Shown: positions 34,342-43,975, numbered from the stretch's first letter. The stretch: DNA of 64,000 nucleotides from Pedobacter chitinilyticus (GCF_003313385.1 NZ_QMHN01000005.1:34643-98642), one strand, 5' to 3'. Program-made: numbers and translations. The notes: generated from the sequence alone by a model not told the origin.

Positions 34342-35402
34342 ATGACTATAAATAATCGATATGTATTGATTATGGCGGGAGGAGTAGGTTCTCGTTTTTG
34401 GCCAAAAAGTAGAAGTAATTATCCAAAACAGTTTATCGATATTTTAGGTACTGGACAATCTTTATTTCAAATTACATATGCACGGTTTTTGAAAATCTGT
34501 GACCCAGCTCAAATATATGTCCTAACAGATGATAACTATGTTAATCTGGTTTTAAATCAATTGTCTTTAGACAGGGACAATATAATCGTTGAGCCGTCTA
34601 GAAACAATACCGCTCCCTGTCTTGCCTATGCAAATGCAAAAATCAGTAAACTTAATCCTGAAGCGACTATTGTGGTCACTCCATCAGATCATCTTATTTT
34701 AAGAGAAGATGAGTTTTTGTCGAAGGTCGGAGTGGCATTGACTTGCGCCGAAGCTAACAATGCGTTGATTACCTTAGGAATTAAGCCTACTCGTCCAGAT
34801 ATAGGTTACGGATATATCAAGCATGAGAATGAGCAAGGAGTAAAGAACAAGGAGCGAGGAGATGAGGTAAAGTTGTAGAAAAATCGTAATTGGAGGTAGC
34901 CGAGGAATATCTTAAAAGTGGCGATTATTTATGGAATACAGGTATATTTATTTGGTCGGCAAGGTCGTTTAGTAAGGCACTAGCAATTCATTCGCCTTTA
35001 ATATACGAATTATTTAATCGTGGTTTGGCTATCTATGGCACTGAGCAGGAAGCGGAATTTATTAATTTGAACTACCCAACTGCGGAAAATATTTCCATTG
35101 ATTTTGCAGTGATGGAAAAAGCAACAAACATATTAACTATTCCAGCAGATATTGGATGGCGTGATTTAGGAACTTGGGCATCCACATAAGGTAACTAAAA
35201 AAAGATAATAATAACTCTCTTAAATAATACGAAAGATTGCATTGTTAGTGCAAATAACTATAAGGCAGTAATTATAGATGGTTTGGAAGATTACATAGTG
35301 ATAGATGATGATGTGTTGCTTGTCTATCCGAAAGCGAAGGAGCAAGAAATTAAAGAAGTTTCTGCAAACTTCATCAAGTCATTTGGTAACAAGTTCAATT
35401 AA
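34342..35402 (+). pseudogene. manC: Broken mannose-1-phosphate guanylyltransferase
   Basis: The first part (34342-34878) starts VLIMAGGVGSRFWPKSRSN and keeps the nucleotidyltransferase signature up to IGYGYIKHENEQG. It then degrades into a charged stretch and stops at 34876. The homologous continuation lies in another frame: KVVEKS, TAA at 34887, then LEVAEEYLKSGDYLWNTGIF and on to IPADIGWRDLGTWAST. This is followed by TAA at 35187 and 35196 and then by NTKDCIVSANNYKAVIIDG through KAKEQEIKEV up to 35402. So at least one frameshift and three stops interrupt an otherwise full-length gene. Intact enzyme would make GDP-mannose for gmd. Sequencing error is possible for one lesion but not likely for all. 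Confidence 0.9.
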
Positions 35403-35416
35403 GCATTAAACAAGTA

Positions 35417-36298
35417 ATGATTTTACTAACAGGAGCTAATGGTTTTCTTGGTCGAGCTATTTTTGGCGCCCCAAGAACCCAAGACCGGATTTCTTTAGGC
35501 CGGAAGTATTCTGACGTTATTTGCGATTTGTCATTACAAATTCCGCATATTCCAAGTGTCAATGTAGTTATCCACTCAGCAGGTAAAGCCCATTCCGTTC
35601 CTAAAACTGAATCCGAAAAGCAAGAATTCTTTAACGTTAACGCAATAGGAACGGAAAATTTGCTCAAGGGGTTAGAGCGAGCCCCCTCATTACCTAAATC
35701 ATTCATCTTCATTAGCTCAGTATCGGTTTATGGTATGGAAAGTGGAACTGATATTGATGAGGAACAGCCTTTAAATGCATCTGATCCATATGGACAAAGC
35801 AAAATCCAAGCTGAGCAAATAGTTGCCGATTGGTGCGCTAAAAATAACGTCGTTTGTGGTATTCTAAGATTGCCGCTCTTGGTTGGCGCAAATCCTCCTG
35901 GCAATTTAGGAGCTATGATCAAAGGAATTAGAAAAGGATACTATTTTAATATCGCTGGAGGCAAGGCGCGTAAGAGTATGGTGATGGCAGAAGATGTAGC
36001 AAAAATTCTTCCTAAGCTTGCAGAAACAGGTGGTGTGTATAACTTAACGGACGGTTATCATCCAAACTTTGATGAGCTATCAAAGCATGTTGCTAATCAA
36101 CTAGGGAAAAAATATGTATCTAATATGCCAAAAAGTATAGCCATGGGACTAGCTAAAATAGGTGATTTACTTCCTGAATTTCCGTTGAACTCAAAAAAGC
36201 TTCATAAAATTACAGCTGACTTAACATTTAATGACGATAAAGCAAGATCGGTATTGGGTTGGTCCCCTCGTTCCGTGTTGGACGCATTTAAGATATAA
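35417..36298 (+). CDS. NAD-dependent epimerase/dehydratase, WbpV-like 4-keto reductase
   Basis: 293 residues. ILLTGANGFLGRAIF, INSSGKAH-like NVVIHSAGKAHSVP, SSVSVYGMES, and the catalytic DPYGQSK. The HxAGKAH(x)V motif is usual in the WbpV/WcfK group that reduces UDP-4-keto-6-deoxy-HexNAc to UDP-FucNAc or UDP-QuiNAc. The next two genes encode the matching sugar-1-phosphate transferase and the 4,6-dehydratase, which strengthens this. It starts 14 bp after the remains of manC. The region after strand 1 is short (about 20 residues between Rossmann motif and DVICDLS). Confidence 0.85.
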   Translation: MILLTGANGFLGRAIFGAPRTQDRISLGRKYSDVICDLSLQIPHIPSVNVVIHSAGKAHSVPKTESEKQEFFNVNAIGTENLLKGLERAPSLPKSFIFISSVSVYGMESGTDIDEEQPLNASDPYGQSKIQAEQIVADWCAKNNVVCGILRLPLLVGANPPGNLGAMIKGIRKGYYFNIAGGKARKSMVMAEDVAKILPKLAETGGVYNLTDGYHPNFDELSKHVANQLGKKYVSNMPKSIAMGLAKIGDLLPEFPLNSKKLHKITADLTFNDDKARSVLGWSPRSVLDAFKI

Positions 36299-36323
36299 AA
36301 AAGGTCATCCCTAACTCAGCTAA

Positions 36324-36408
36324 GTTTCAAGCACCTCTCAAGTAGGTTTCAAGTACCCTTTAAGTAGGGATAGAGTACTACGAGAGTACTAAATTATGCT
36401 TGCATAAT
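36324..36408 (+). promoter_or_regulatory. Structured leader upstream of the initiating transferase gene
   Basis: Three features in 85 bp: two tandem imperfect 22-bp copies starting GTTTCAAG (36324-36345, 36346-36367; four differences); a GAGTACT pair 11 bp apart (36373-36379, 36384-36390); and the perfect dyad ATTATGC-TT-GCATAAT (36393-36408) ending 15 bp before the ATG. This looks like a regulatory or recombination-prone segment; no known element is recognised. Confidence 0.5.
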
Positions 36409-36423
36409 AAATTCATTAAACGA

Positions 36424-37413
36424 ATGCCAAATTTACATTTCATTTTATACTTCATCCTCTTTTTTGCGCTGGAGCTGATTTACTTCAAAATTGCAGATCG
36501 ATTTAATATCATCGATAAACCAAACCATCGCAGCTCACATACCAGTATCACCATTCGCGGCGGAGGAATTATTTTTCCTTTGTCTATTTTAGTATATGCA
36601 CTGTTTAATGATTTTCAGGATATTTATTTCGTGGTAGGGCTGTTGGCAATATCAACGGTCAGTTTCTTGGACGATATTTTAACGTTAAATAATAAAGTAC
36701 GCTTAAGTGTACATCTAACCTCAGTATTGTTGCTGTTTTTTCAATGGGATTTATTCAGCCTAAGTTGGTATTGGGTGTTAACCGCATTGATCTTTGTCAT
36801 CGCAACCATCAATGCCTACAATTTTATGGATGGTATCAACGGTATTACAGGGGGATACAGCTTACTAACCGTTGGAACGCTGTACTATATCAATCAAAAC
36901 ATAATCAGTTTTACATCCAATGAGCTTTTAATTATCGTTGGGTTGGCGTTAGTAGTGTTCAATTTCTTCAATTTTAGAAAAAAAGCGAAATGTTTTGCTG
37001 GAGATGTAGGAAGCGTAAGTATTGCTTTCATCATCGTCTTTTTAATTGGACAATTAATTCTAAAAACGCATAATGTATCCTACATCTTCTTATTATTAAT
37101 TTATGGAACAGATACTGCGTTTACGGTGTTGTTTCGTAAAATAAGAGGAGAAAATATTTTTGAGGCGCACAGGAGTCATTTCTATCAATATCTATCCAAT
37201 CAGCGCAAATATTCGCATTTATTAGTTTCGTTTTTATATATAGTGGCGCAATTATTGATAAATGTCTTATTAATTGAACTAACTAACGAAACTATGATTT
37301 ACACTTTACTTCTGTTCTTTACCTTTATGGTGATATATCTTTTTTTAAGGTTCAAGCTTGAAGGGAAAAAAAGGCTGTTGCTCTCTTACGATAAGCATAG
37401 TTCACAAATGTAA
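36424..37413 (+). CDS. WecA/WbpL-type undecaprenyl-phosphate sugar-1-phosphate transferase
   Basis: 329 residues from the ATG at 36424; an in-frame TTG at 36400 lies within the upstream dyad. About 10 membrane helices. Conserved MraY/WecA family motifs: DKPNHRSSHT, the Mg-binding FLDDILTLNNKVRLSVH, and NAYNFMDGINGITGGYSL. The family loads a HexNAc-1-phosphate onto undecaprenyl phosphate and so starts the repeat unit. With the WbpV-like reductase just before it and the WbpM-like dehydratase just after, the first sugar is probably FucNAc or QuiNAc. The cytoplasmic loop with a final HRSHFYQYL is also as expected. Confidence 0.9.
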   Translation: MPNLHFILYFILFFALELIYFKIADRFNIIDKPNHRSSHTSITIRGGGIIFPLSILVYALFNDFQDIYFVVGLLAISTVSFLDDILTLNNKVRLSVHLTSVLLLFFQWDLFSLSWYWVLTALIFVIATINAYNFMDGINGITGGYSLLTVGTLYYINQNIISFTSNELLIIVGLALVVFNFFNFRKKAKCFAGDVGSVSIAFIIVFLIGQLILKTHNVSYIFLLLIYGTDTAFTVLFRKIRGENIFEAHRSHFYQYLSNQRKYSHLLVSFLYIVAQLLINVLLIELTNETMIYTLLLFFTFMVIYLFLRFKLEGKKRLLLSYDKHSSQM

Positions 37414-37464
37414 AAATTTTGTTAGACCATGGTTTTGTTGTACCTTTATTTAAAATAGCCTATT

Positions 37465-39405
37465 TTGTTTGGTAAAATAAATATCGTCCCTCGGTGGATT
37501 ATCTTTCTTTTAGACTTGGGCATTTGCTTAGTTTCGCTCACTGTGGCATATGCTGTTAAGTTGAACTTGGCATTGTCTGACGTCAATGTAGTAGAGTTTA
37601 GTAGAAATATATTGATCATTACGGCAATTAACATTATTGTCTTTTTCAATGTAAAAACTTATGCGGGCATTATTCGCTATACCAGTGCTCAAGATACTTT
37701 TCGAATACTTTTTGCGGTATTAATAAGCAATGGTGTATTTTCGTTTTTAAACTTTGTCATTACAGCACTAGGTTACCATCCGTATATTTCTAATACGGTG
37801 CTGATCATAAACCTCTTAACCTCATTTCTTTTATTGATTACTTATCGGGTACTGATCAAGTATTTTTTCATGTACATCAAAAACTTAAACCTTGATAAGC
37901 GTAAAGTGATTGTTTATGGGGCAGGAGAGGCTGGACTGGCCACTAAGAGAACTTTTGACCACGATGGCAAAGTGAATAAAACCATTATGGCCTTTGTAGA
38001 TGATGATGAACGTAAAGTGGGAAAAGCCATCGATGGGATTAAGATCTTAAGTGCTCAACGTTTAGAAGAGCTTATTCGTGAGCATGAGGTTGATGAAGTA
38101 ATTTTTGCCTCTTATACGATCCCTCCCGAAAGGAAGAATAGAATTGTAGATGTGTGTTTAGAAAATGATGTAACGGTGCTCAATATTCCTCCTGCTGATG
38201 CGTGGGAAGGTGGTAAACTCAACAAGTCTCAAATACAAAATATCAATATCGAGGATCTCTTGAACAGAAAGCCCATAGAGATCGACGTGAAAAGCTTACA
38301 GGCACAATTGAAGGATAAGAGAATATTAATTACTGGTGCTGCTGGTTCTATTGGAAGTGAGATTGTTCGTCAACTAATCAAATTTGATGTGGGATTGATT
38401 ATCCTTTGTGACCAATCAGAAACAGCCTTGCATGATGTTTATCTAGAATTAGAAGAGAATTATAAGCATAACAATTTCCATGCGTTTATTGGCGATGTAA
38501 AAGATGAAAAGAGGATGAAGCATCTTTTTGAGATGTACAAGCCTCATTATGTCTATCACGCTGCTGCTTACAAGCATGTGCCTTTAATGGAAGATAATCC
38601 ATCAGAAGCGATCAAGAACAACGTACATGGCACCAAGATGATTGCTGATCTTTCTGTGAAATATGGCGTACAGAAGTTTGTAATGGTATCTACGGATAAA
38701 GCGGTAAACCCTACCAATGTTATGGGGGCTTCCAAGCGCATTGCAGAAATCTATGTACAGTCGCTCAATAACTCTCTAACACAAAAGAATTTTATATTTA
38801 GTAACGGATTAAGCTATATCAATGATTTAGAAGTGAAGCCAATCACTAAATTCATTACTACCCGCTTTGGGAATGTGTTGGGGTCTAACGGATCGGTAAT
38901 TCCTCGCTTTAAACAACAAATAGAGAAGGGTGGACCAGTAACAGTTACTCATCCTGAAATTACCAGATACTTCATGACAATCCCAGAAGCTTGTAGATTG
39001 GTACTCGAAGCAGGCTGCATGGGCAACGGTGGAGAGATTTATGTATTTGACATGGGTAAGTCGGTGAAGATTGTAGAACTAGCCAAGAAAATGATTCGTT
39101 TGGCTGGATTGACTCCTAATCAAGATATTAAAATCCAGTATTCAGGCTTAAGGCCAGGAGAGAAGCTTTTCGAAGAACTGTTAAATGACAATGAAAATAC
39201 CTTGCCAACGCATCATGAGCAAATTATGATTGGTAAAGTGAGGGAATATGTATTTGATGATGTAGAACAACAGATCTATACATTATTGCAACATGCTAAC
39301 GTCAATGATGATAGAAAGGTAGTGATCATGATGAAGAAAATCGTAACCGAATTTAAAAGCAAAAATTCAGTTTTTGAAGAATTGGATGGTGCTATAAATG
39401 AATAA
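37465..39405 (+). CDS. WbpM/CapD-type UDP-HexNAc 4,6-dehydratase, membrane-anchored
   Basis: 646 residues. Four membrane helices fill about 1-130. A first Rossmann domain (VIVYGAGEAGLATKRTF) and then the catalytic SDR domain follow (RILITGAAGSIGSEIVRQL). STDKAVNPTNVMGASKR has the Met-x3-Lys in place of Tyr-x3-Lys that marks this dehydratase group. It makes UDP-4-keto-6-deoxy-GlcNAc for the WbpV-like reductase. No ATG fits: the frame opens at TTG 37465, and no Met occurs until well inside the membrane part, so TTG is the probable start. It overlaps the Wzi gene by 8 bp. Confidence 0.92.
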   Translation: MFGKINIVPRWIIFLLDLGICLVSLTVAYAVKLNLALSDVNVVEFSRNILIITAINIIVFFNVKTYAGIIRYTSAQDTFRILFAVLISNGVFSFLNFVITALGYHPYISNTVLIINLLTSFLLLITYRVLIKYFFMYIKNLNLDKRKVIVYGAGEAGLATKRTFDHDGKVNKTIMAFVDDDERKVGKAIDGIKILSAQRLEELIREHEVDEVIFASYTIPPERKNRIVDVCLENDVTVLNIPPADAWEGGKLNKSQIQNINIEDLLNRKPIEIDVKSLQAQLKDKRILITGAAGSIGSEIVRQLIKFDVGLIILCDQSETALHDVYLELEENYKHNNFHAFIGDVKDEKRMKHLFEMYKPHYVYHAAAYKHVPLMEDNPSEAIKNNVHGTKMIADLSVKYGVQKFVMVSTDKAVNPTNVMGASKRIAEIYVQSLNNSLTQKNFIFSNGLSYINDLEVKPITKFITTRFGNVLGSNGSVIPRFKQQIEKGGPVTVTHPEITRYFMTIPEACRLVLEAGCMGNGGEIYVFDMGKSVKIVELAKKMIRLAGLTPNQDIKIQYSGLRPGEKLFEELLNDNENTLPTHHEQIMIGKVREYVFDDVEQQIYTLLQHANVNDDRKVVIMMKKIVTEFKSKNSVFEELDGAINE

Positions 39406-41035
39406 AAATTTAATGAAGAAGTATACTATATTGGCCACATTTATGGCCTTTTTTATTTTAGACGCAGGGGCACAAGAAAAACCAGCAACCGCAAATCAAA
39501 ATATACTGCACGACTATCAATTATATCAAAAGCTAAATCGTTCGGTTTACGATACCAATACCAAATTCCACTCTTCAATTAGAGGGTTTTATTCGGATGA
39601 TCAGAGACTTAAAACGACCTATGATTCATTGATGAATTACGGTACTGATAGTTTGAATAGAAGAAGTTGGGTACATAGAAAACTTTTTCAGGAACATTTG
39701 ATAGAAGTGAAGAATGAAGAGTATCATATCTACGCGGATTTCCTTGGAGATTTTCAAATAGGAAGAGATTTTAAAGGCGACAGAACAACTTGGTTGAACA
39801 CTCGTGGATTTCAAGTTGGAGGAAATGTAGGTGAGAAATTTTCCTTTTATTTGAATGGCTTTGAAAATCAAGGAAAGTTTGCTGACTATGTGAACAACTA
39901 TATTGTGAGCAATCAAGTAGTGCCAGGGCAGGGTTATGGAAAATTAGCTACTGATAAGCAAGACTGGGCTTATGTGACGGCCTTGCTTTCTTATACCCCT
40001 AACAAATACCTGAATTTTGCACTCGGATATGATAAAAACTTTATTGGAGATGGTTACCGTTCGGTTTTACTTTCTGATGTTTCTTCAAATTATACCTTTT
40101 TCAGGTTAAGGGCTAGTTTAGGTAGTCTACAATACCAAACCATTTATGCGTATATGCTTGATCCAGGAGCTCCGAAATTAGCCAATGATAGAAGGCTAGG
40201 AGACAGGGGAAAATGGATGGCTGCGCATTATTTAGATTGGAATGCTACTAAAAGATTGTCGATCGGTTTTTTCCAAGCAGTAACCTGGGCTGATGCAGAA
40301 GTAGAAGGTAAACGAGGATTTGATTTTAATTATATCCATCCGTTTATGTTCCTAAGACCTGTTGAAAATACAAATACAACTTCCCCAGACAAAATGAGGC
40401 TGGGAATAAATGTGAAGTACGAGGTATTGGAAAAAACTGCAGTTTACGGACAGTTTATGTTTGATGAATTTACTGCCAAAGAATTTTTTAAAGGCAATGG
40501 CTATTGGGCAAATAAATGGGCGGTACAGCTAGGCTTAAGAGGTTCAGACTTGTTCAAAGTAAAAAGCTTAAACTACCTGGCAGAGTTTAATACGGCACGT
40601 CCTTATACCTATGCTCACTTCGATAGGTTATCTAACTATTCAAATTACAATCAGCCTTTGGCACATCCATTTGGGGCAAACTTTAGAGAGTTTTTAGGAA
40701 TCCTGAACTATAGTGTGAAGAAGTTTGATTTTCAAGGGCAAGGTTTATACGCGGCTTATGGCTTAGACCCTGCAGGTGCTAACTTTGGGAAAGATATTTT
40801 TAAGAGCTACGACACTAGGTCTGTGCAATACGGAAGTCACGTAGGACAGGGCATTTTAACAGAACTTTATATGTTGCAAGGAAAAGTTGCTTACTTGCTT
40901 AATCCAAAATATAACTTGAGGCTAGAATTGGGTGGTGTATTGAGACAAGAAAAGAATAGCTTGGGTAGTAATAACACTGCAATGGTGACTTTTGGTTTAC
41001 GAACCAGCTTTAGAAACTTATATTACGATTTTTAG
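39398..41035 (+). CDS. Wzi-family capsule assembly outer-membrane protein
   Basis: 545 residues from 39398; a second ATG at 39413 gives a tighter signal peptide (MKKYTILATFMAFFILDAGA). The mature protein alternates polar and aromatic residues as expected of a beta-barrel, e.g. ISIGFFQAVTWADAEV-like runs and FDFNYIHPFMFLRPVE, and ends in NLYYDF with a terminal aromatic. Wzi proteins bind the exported polymer on the outer surface and help keep capsule attached. This suggests that the locus makes a capsule or tightly bound EPS rather than LPS O-antigen alone. It is the last plus-strand gene of the locus, closed by the terminator at 41061. Confidence 0.85.
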   Translation: MNKNLMKKYTILATFMAFFILDAGAQEKPATANQNILHDYQLYQKLNRSVYDTNTKFHSSIRGFYSDDQRLKTTYDSLMNYGTDSLNRRSWVHRKLFQEHLIEVKNEEYHIYADFLGDFQIGRDFKGDRTTWLNTRGFQVGGNVGEKFSFYLNGFENQGKFADYVNNYIVSNQVVPGQGYGKLATDKQDWAYVTALLSYTPNKYLNFALGYDKNFIGDGYRSVLLSDVSSNYTFFRLRASLGSLQYQTIYAYMLDPGAPKLANDRRLGDRGKWMAAHYLDWNATKRLSIGFFQAVTWADAEVEGKRGFDFNYIHPFMFLRPVENTNTTSPDKMRLGINVKYEVLEKTAVYGQFMFDEFTAKEFFKGNGYWANKWAVQLGLRGSDLFKVKSLNYLAEFNTARPYTYAHFDRLSNYSNYNQPLAHPFGANFREFLGILNYSVKKFDFQGQGLYAAYGLDPAGANFGKDIFKSYDTRSVQYGSHVGQGILTELYMLQGKVAYLLNPKYNLRLELGGVLRQEKNSLGSNNTAMVTFGLRTSFRNLYYDF

Positions 41036-41060
41036 TCTTATAAAGTTTTATCTAAAATAG

Positions 41061-41089
41061 AAAAGGCCCGATTTTAAATCGGGCCTTTT
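41061..41089. terminator. Bidirectional terminator between wzi and fcl
   Basis: AAAAGGCCCGAT-TTTAA-ATCGGGCCTTTT is a near-perfect dyad with A/T tails on both sides. It directly abuts the fcl stop codon (41090-41092) and serves both convergent genes. Confidence 0.92.
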
Positions 41090-42016
41090 CTATTTCTTGC
41101 TGAGATAGTCTTGATAAGCTAATTTCAATCCTTCTTTAAGCGCTATTTTGTGCTTCCATCCTAAGTCATGGAGTTTAGAAACATCCATTAACTTGCGAGG
41201 TGTACCATCTGGTTTGCTAGTATCAAATACTAATTCTCCTTCAAATCCAACCGTTTCTTTAACAGCTAAAGCCAAATCCTTAATCGTTAAATCTTCTCCA
41301 GTACCTATGTTGATGAGATTTGGTTCGCTATAGTTTTCCATTAGAAAATAACAAGCATCAGCTAAATCATCCGCAAATAAGAATTCACGCATTGGTGATC
41401 CAGTGCCCCAAATGGTTACTTCTTTGCTGCCGTTGTGCTTTGCCTCATCAAATTTCCTAATCAATGCAGGTAATACGTGAGAGTTTTCTGGGTGATAATT
41501 GTCGTTGTAGCCATAAAGATTGGTTGGCATCACTGAAACAAAATTACAGCCATATTGATCTCTGTAAGCATCACACATTTTAATACCTGCAATCTTAGCG
41601 ATAGCATAAGGCTCATTGGTGGGCTCCAATAATCCAGTTAATAAATATTCCTCTTTGAGGGGCTGTGGTGCTAACTTTGGATAGATACAGCTAGAACCCA
41701 AGAACATCAATTTCTTCACTCCATTTACATAGGATTGATGGATAACATTGTTCTGTATCGCAAGATTCTCATAAAGAAAATCAGCACGGTAAGTATTGTT
41801 AGCTACAATACCCCCAACTTTTGCCGCAGCTAAAAAAACATAGTCTGGTTTTTCTTCATTAAAAAAAGCAGCAACAGCTTGCTGATCTCTTAAATCTACT
41901 TCTTTAGAAGTACGGGTGATAAGATTTTGATAACCCTCTTTTTGTAATTTACGATAAATAGCAGAGCCAACCATTCCTCGGTGGCCTGCTACAAAAATTT
42001 TAGAATGCTTTTCCAA
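41090..42016 (-). CDS. fcl: GDP-L-fucose synthase
   Basis: 308 residues, the normal length. NADP motif VAGHRGMVGSAI, SSCIYPK (Ser108/109) and the YxxxK pair Tyr137/Lys141 in NEPYAIAK. The enzyme epimerises C3 and C5 and reduces C4 of GDP-4-keto-6-deoxymannose, completing GDP-L-fucose made by Gmd (15239-16375). It sits at the far end of the locus on the opposite strand, 30 bp downstream of dxs, so it may be transcribed with dxs rather than with the polysaccharide genes. Confidence 0.96.
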   Translation of the reverse strand: MEKHSKIFVAGHRGMVGSAIYRKLQKEGYQNLITRTSKEVDLRDQQAVAAFFNEEKPDYVFLAAAKVGGIVANNTYRADFLYENLAIQNNVIHQSYVNGVKKLMFLGSSCIYPKLAPQPLKEEYLLTGLLEPTNEPYAIAKIAGIKMCDAYRDQYGCNFVSVMPTNLYGYNDNYHPENSHVLPALIRKFDEAKHNGSKEVTIWGTGSPMREFLFADDLADACYFLMENYSEPNLINIGTGEDLTIKDLALAVKETVGFEGELVFDTSKPDGTPRKLMDVSKLHDLGWKHKIALKEGLKLAYQDYLSKK

Positions 42017-42046
42017 TGTGATGGTAATTGTTAAGTTTAGCAGGGG

Positions 42047-43975
42047 CTAAGAAGCCATTATTTTAGTGGTTCTGCTTACTGCTATCTTCTTTACTGCCTG
42101 AATAATTGAATTTGTATCGTAACCACATAATGCCCAAAGTTCAGGTTGTTCACCATGTTCAATGATCTCATCTGGAATACCTAGTCTCACTACGTTTGCT
42201 TTGTAATTGTGATCGGCCATAAACTCCAGTACAGCGCTTCCCATTCCGCCTTGTAAACAACCATCTTCTACCGTGATTACATTTTTAAAGCGGGTAAATA
42301 CCTCATGAAGCAATGCCGTATCTAAAGGTTTAACAAAACGTAAATCGAAATGCGCAGGGGTAATGCCATCACTATTCAGTTCTTTGCAAGCTTCAACTGC
42401 AAAGTTGCCTACGTGACCTATGGTTAAAATGGCAACATCTTCTCCATCGCATATTTTTCGTCCTTTTCCAACCTGTAAAGTATTTAACGCACGTTTCCAA
42501 TCTGGTAAAACACCGCTACCTCTCGGATAACGGATCGTGAAAGGTCCCATGTTTTCTTGTTGAGCGGTATACATCATGTTGCGTAGCTCCTCCTCGTTCA
42601 TCGGTGATGCCACCACCATGTTAGGGATACAGCGCATAAAGGCTAAATCATAAGCGCCATGGTGAGTTGCACCATCAGCACCAGCCAAACCTGCTCTATC
42701 TAAACAGAATACCACGTTTAGGTTTTGTATGGCCACATCGTGGATAACTTGGTCATAAGCCCTTTGCATAAAGCTAGAATAGATATTGCAGAAAGGAATT
42801 AGACCTTGTGCAGCTAAACCAGCTGAAAAAGTTACGGCATGTTGTTCGGCAATACCCACATCAAACGCTCTATTGGGCATCGCTTTCATCATGATGTTAA
42901 GCGAAGAGCCCGATGGCATGGCGGGAGTGATCCCTACAATTTTATCATTTGCTTCCGCAAGTTCAACCATGGTATGACCAAAAACATCCTGATATTTAGG
43001 TGGTTGAGGCTTGTCTATCACTGGTTTTTTAATCTCACCAGTAATTTTATCAAATAAGCCAGGGGCATGCCATTTGGTTTGATCTTTTTCTGCCAATGCA
43101 AAGCCCTTACCTTTTACGGTAACACAATGCAACAGTTTTGGTCCTGGAATATCTTTTAAATCCTTAATAATAGCAGCCAAGCGTTTTACATCATGACCAT
43201 CTACTGGACCAAAGTATCTGAAGTTTAAAGCTTCAAAAAGGTTGCTTTGTTTAAGTAGCGTTCCTTTGATGCTTTTTTGTATTTTCTTTACATATTTCTG
43301 TGCGTTAGGACCAAGCTCCGAAAGTTTGGTCAAAACGTTAAACACATCATCTCTAAAGCGGTTATATGATTTAGAAGTGGTAATGCTAGTAAGGTATTCT
43401 TTTAGCGCACCAACGTTTGGATCAATAGACATGCAATTGTCGTTCAAAATCACCAAAACATTTGATTTCTCGATGCCTGCGTGATTCAAGCCTTCGAAAG
43501 CAAGACCCGCGGTCATGGCACCATCACCAATAACGGCAACATGTTGTCTGTCTTTTTCGCCTTTATAATGCGAGGCAACAGCCATCCCTAAAGCCGCTGA
43601 AATGGAAGTAGAAGAGTGCCCAACGCCAAAGGTATCATATTCGCTTTCGCTGATTTTCGGAAAGCCACTAATACCGTTAATGATCCGGTTAGTATGAAAC
43701 TGGTTACGTCTTCCTGTTAAGATTTTGTGCCCGTAAGCTTGATGTCCTACATCCCAAATGAGTTTATCGTAAGGCGTATTTAAAGCGTAATGTAGTGCCA
43801 CCGTTAATTCAACCACACCTAAGCTGGCACCAAAATGTCCGCCATTAACACTCACCACGTCAATAATATACTGGCGAAGTTCTTGACAAATTTGCTCAAG
43901 ATCCTGCTCGTTGTATTTTTTTAAATCCGCTGGATAGTTTATCGTTGATAGTAAAGGGCCTGTCTTAACTTCCAT
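42047..43975 (-). CDS. dxs: 1-deoxy-D-xylulose-5-phosphate synthase
   Basis: 642 residues, typical length. Thiamine-diphosphate motif GDGAMTAGLAFEGLNHAG, ILNDNCMSIDPNVGAL, and the transketolase pyrimidine part DVGIAEQHAVTFSAGLA. DRAGLAGADGATHHG is also conserved. It condenses pyruvate and glyceraldehyde 3-phosphate to start the MEP isoprenoid pathway, which also supplies undecaprenyl phosphate, the carrier used by the adjacent polysaccharide locus; the adjacency may be fortuitous. The 174-bp gap between dxs and divergent glyA has no promoter I can call with confidence. Confidence 0.97.
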   Translation of the reverse strand: MEVKTGPLLSTINYPADLKKYNEQDLEQICQELRQYIIDVVSVNGGHFGASLGVVELTVALHYALNTPYDKLIWDVGHQAYGHKILTGRRNQFHTNRIINGISGFPKISESEYDTFGVGHSSTSISAALGMAVASHYKGEKDRQHVAVIGDGAMTAGLAFEGLNHAGIEKSNVLVILNDNCMSIDPNVGALKEYLTSITTSKSYNRFRDDVFNVLTKLSELGPNAQKYVKKIQKSIKGTLLKQSNLFEALNFRYFGPVDGHDVKRLAAIIKDLKDIPGPKLLHCVTVKGKGFALAEKDQTKWHAPGLFDKITGEIKKPVIDKPQPPKYQDVFGHTMVELAEANDKIVGITPAMPSGSSLNIMMKAMPNRAFDVGIAEQHAVTFSAGLAAQGLIPFCNIYSSFMQRAYDQVIHDVAIQNLNVVFCLDRAGLAGADGATHHGAYDLAFMRCIPNMVVASPMNEEELRNMMYTAQQENMGPFTIRYPRGSGVLPDWKRALNTLQVGKGRKICDGEDVAILTIGHVGNFAVEACKELNSDGITPAHFDLRFVKPLDTALLHEVFTRFKNVITVEDGCLQGGMGSAVLEFMADHNYKANVVRLGIPDEIIEHGEQPELWALCGYDTNSIIQAVKKIAVSRTTKIMAS

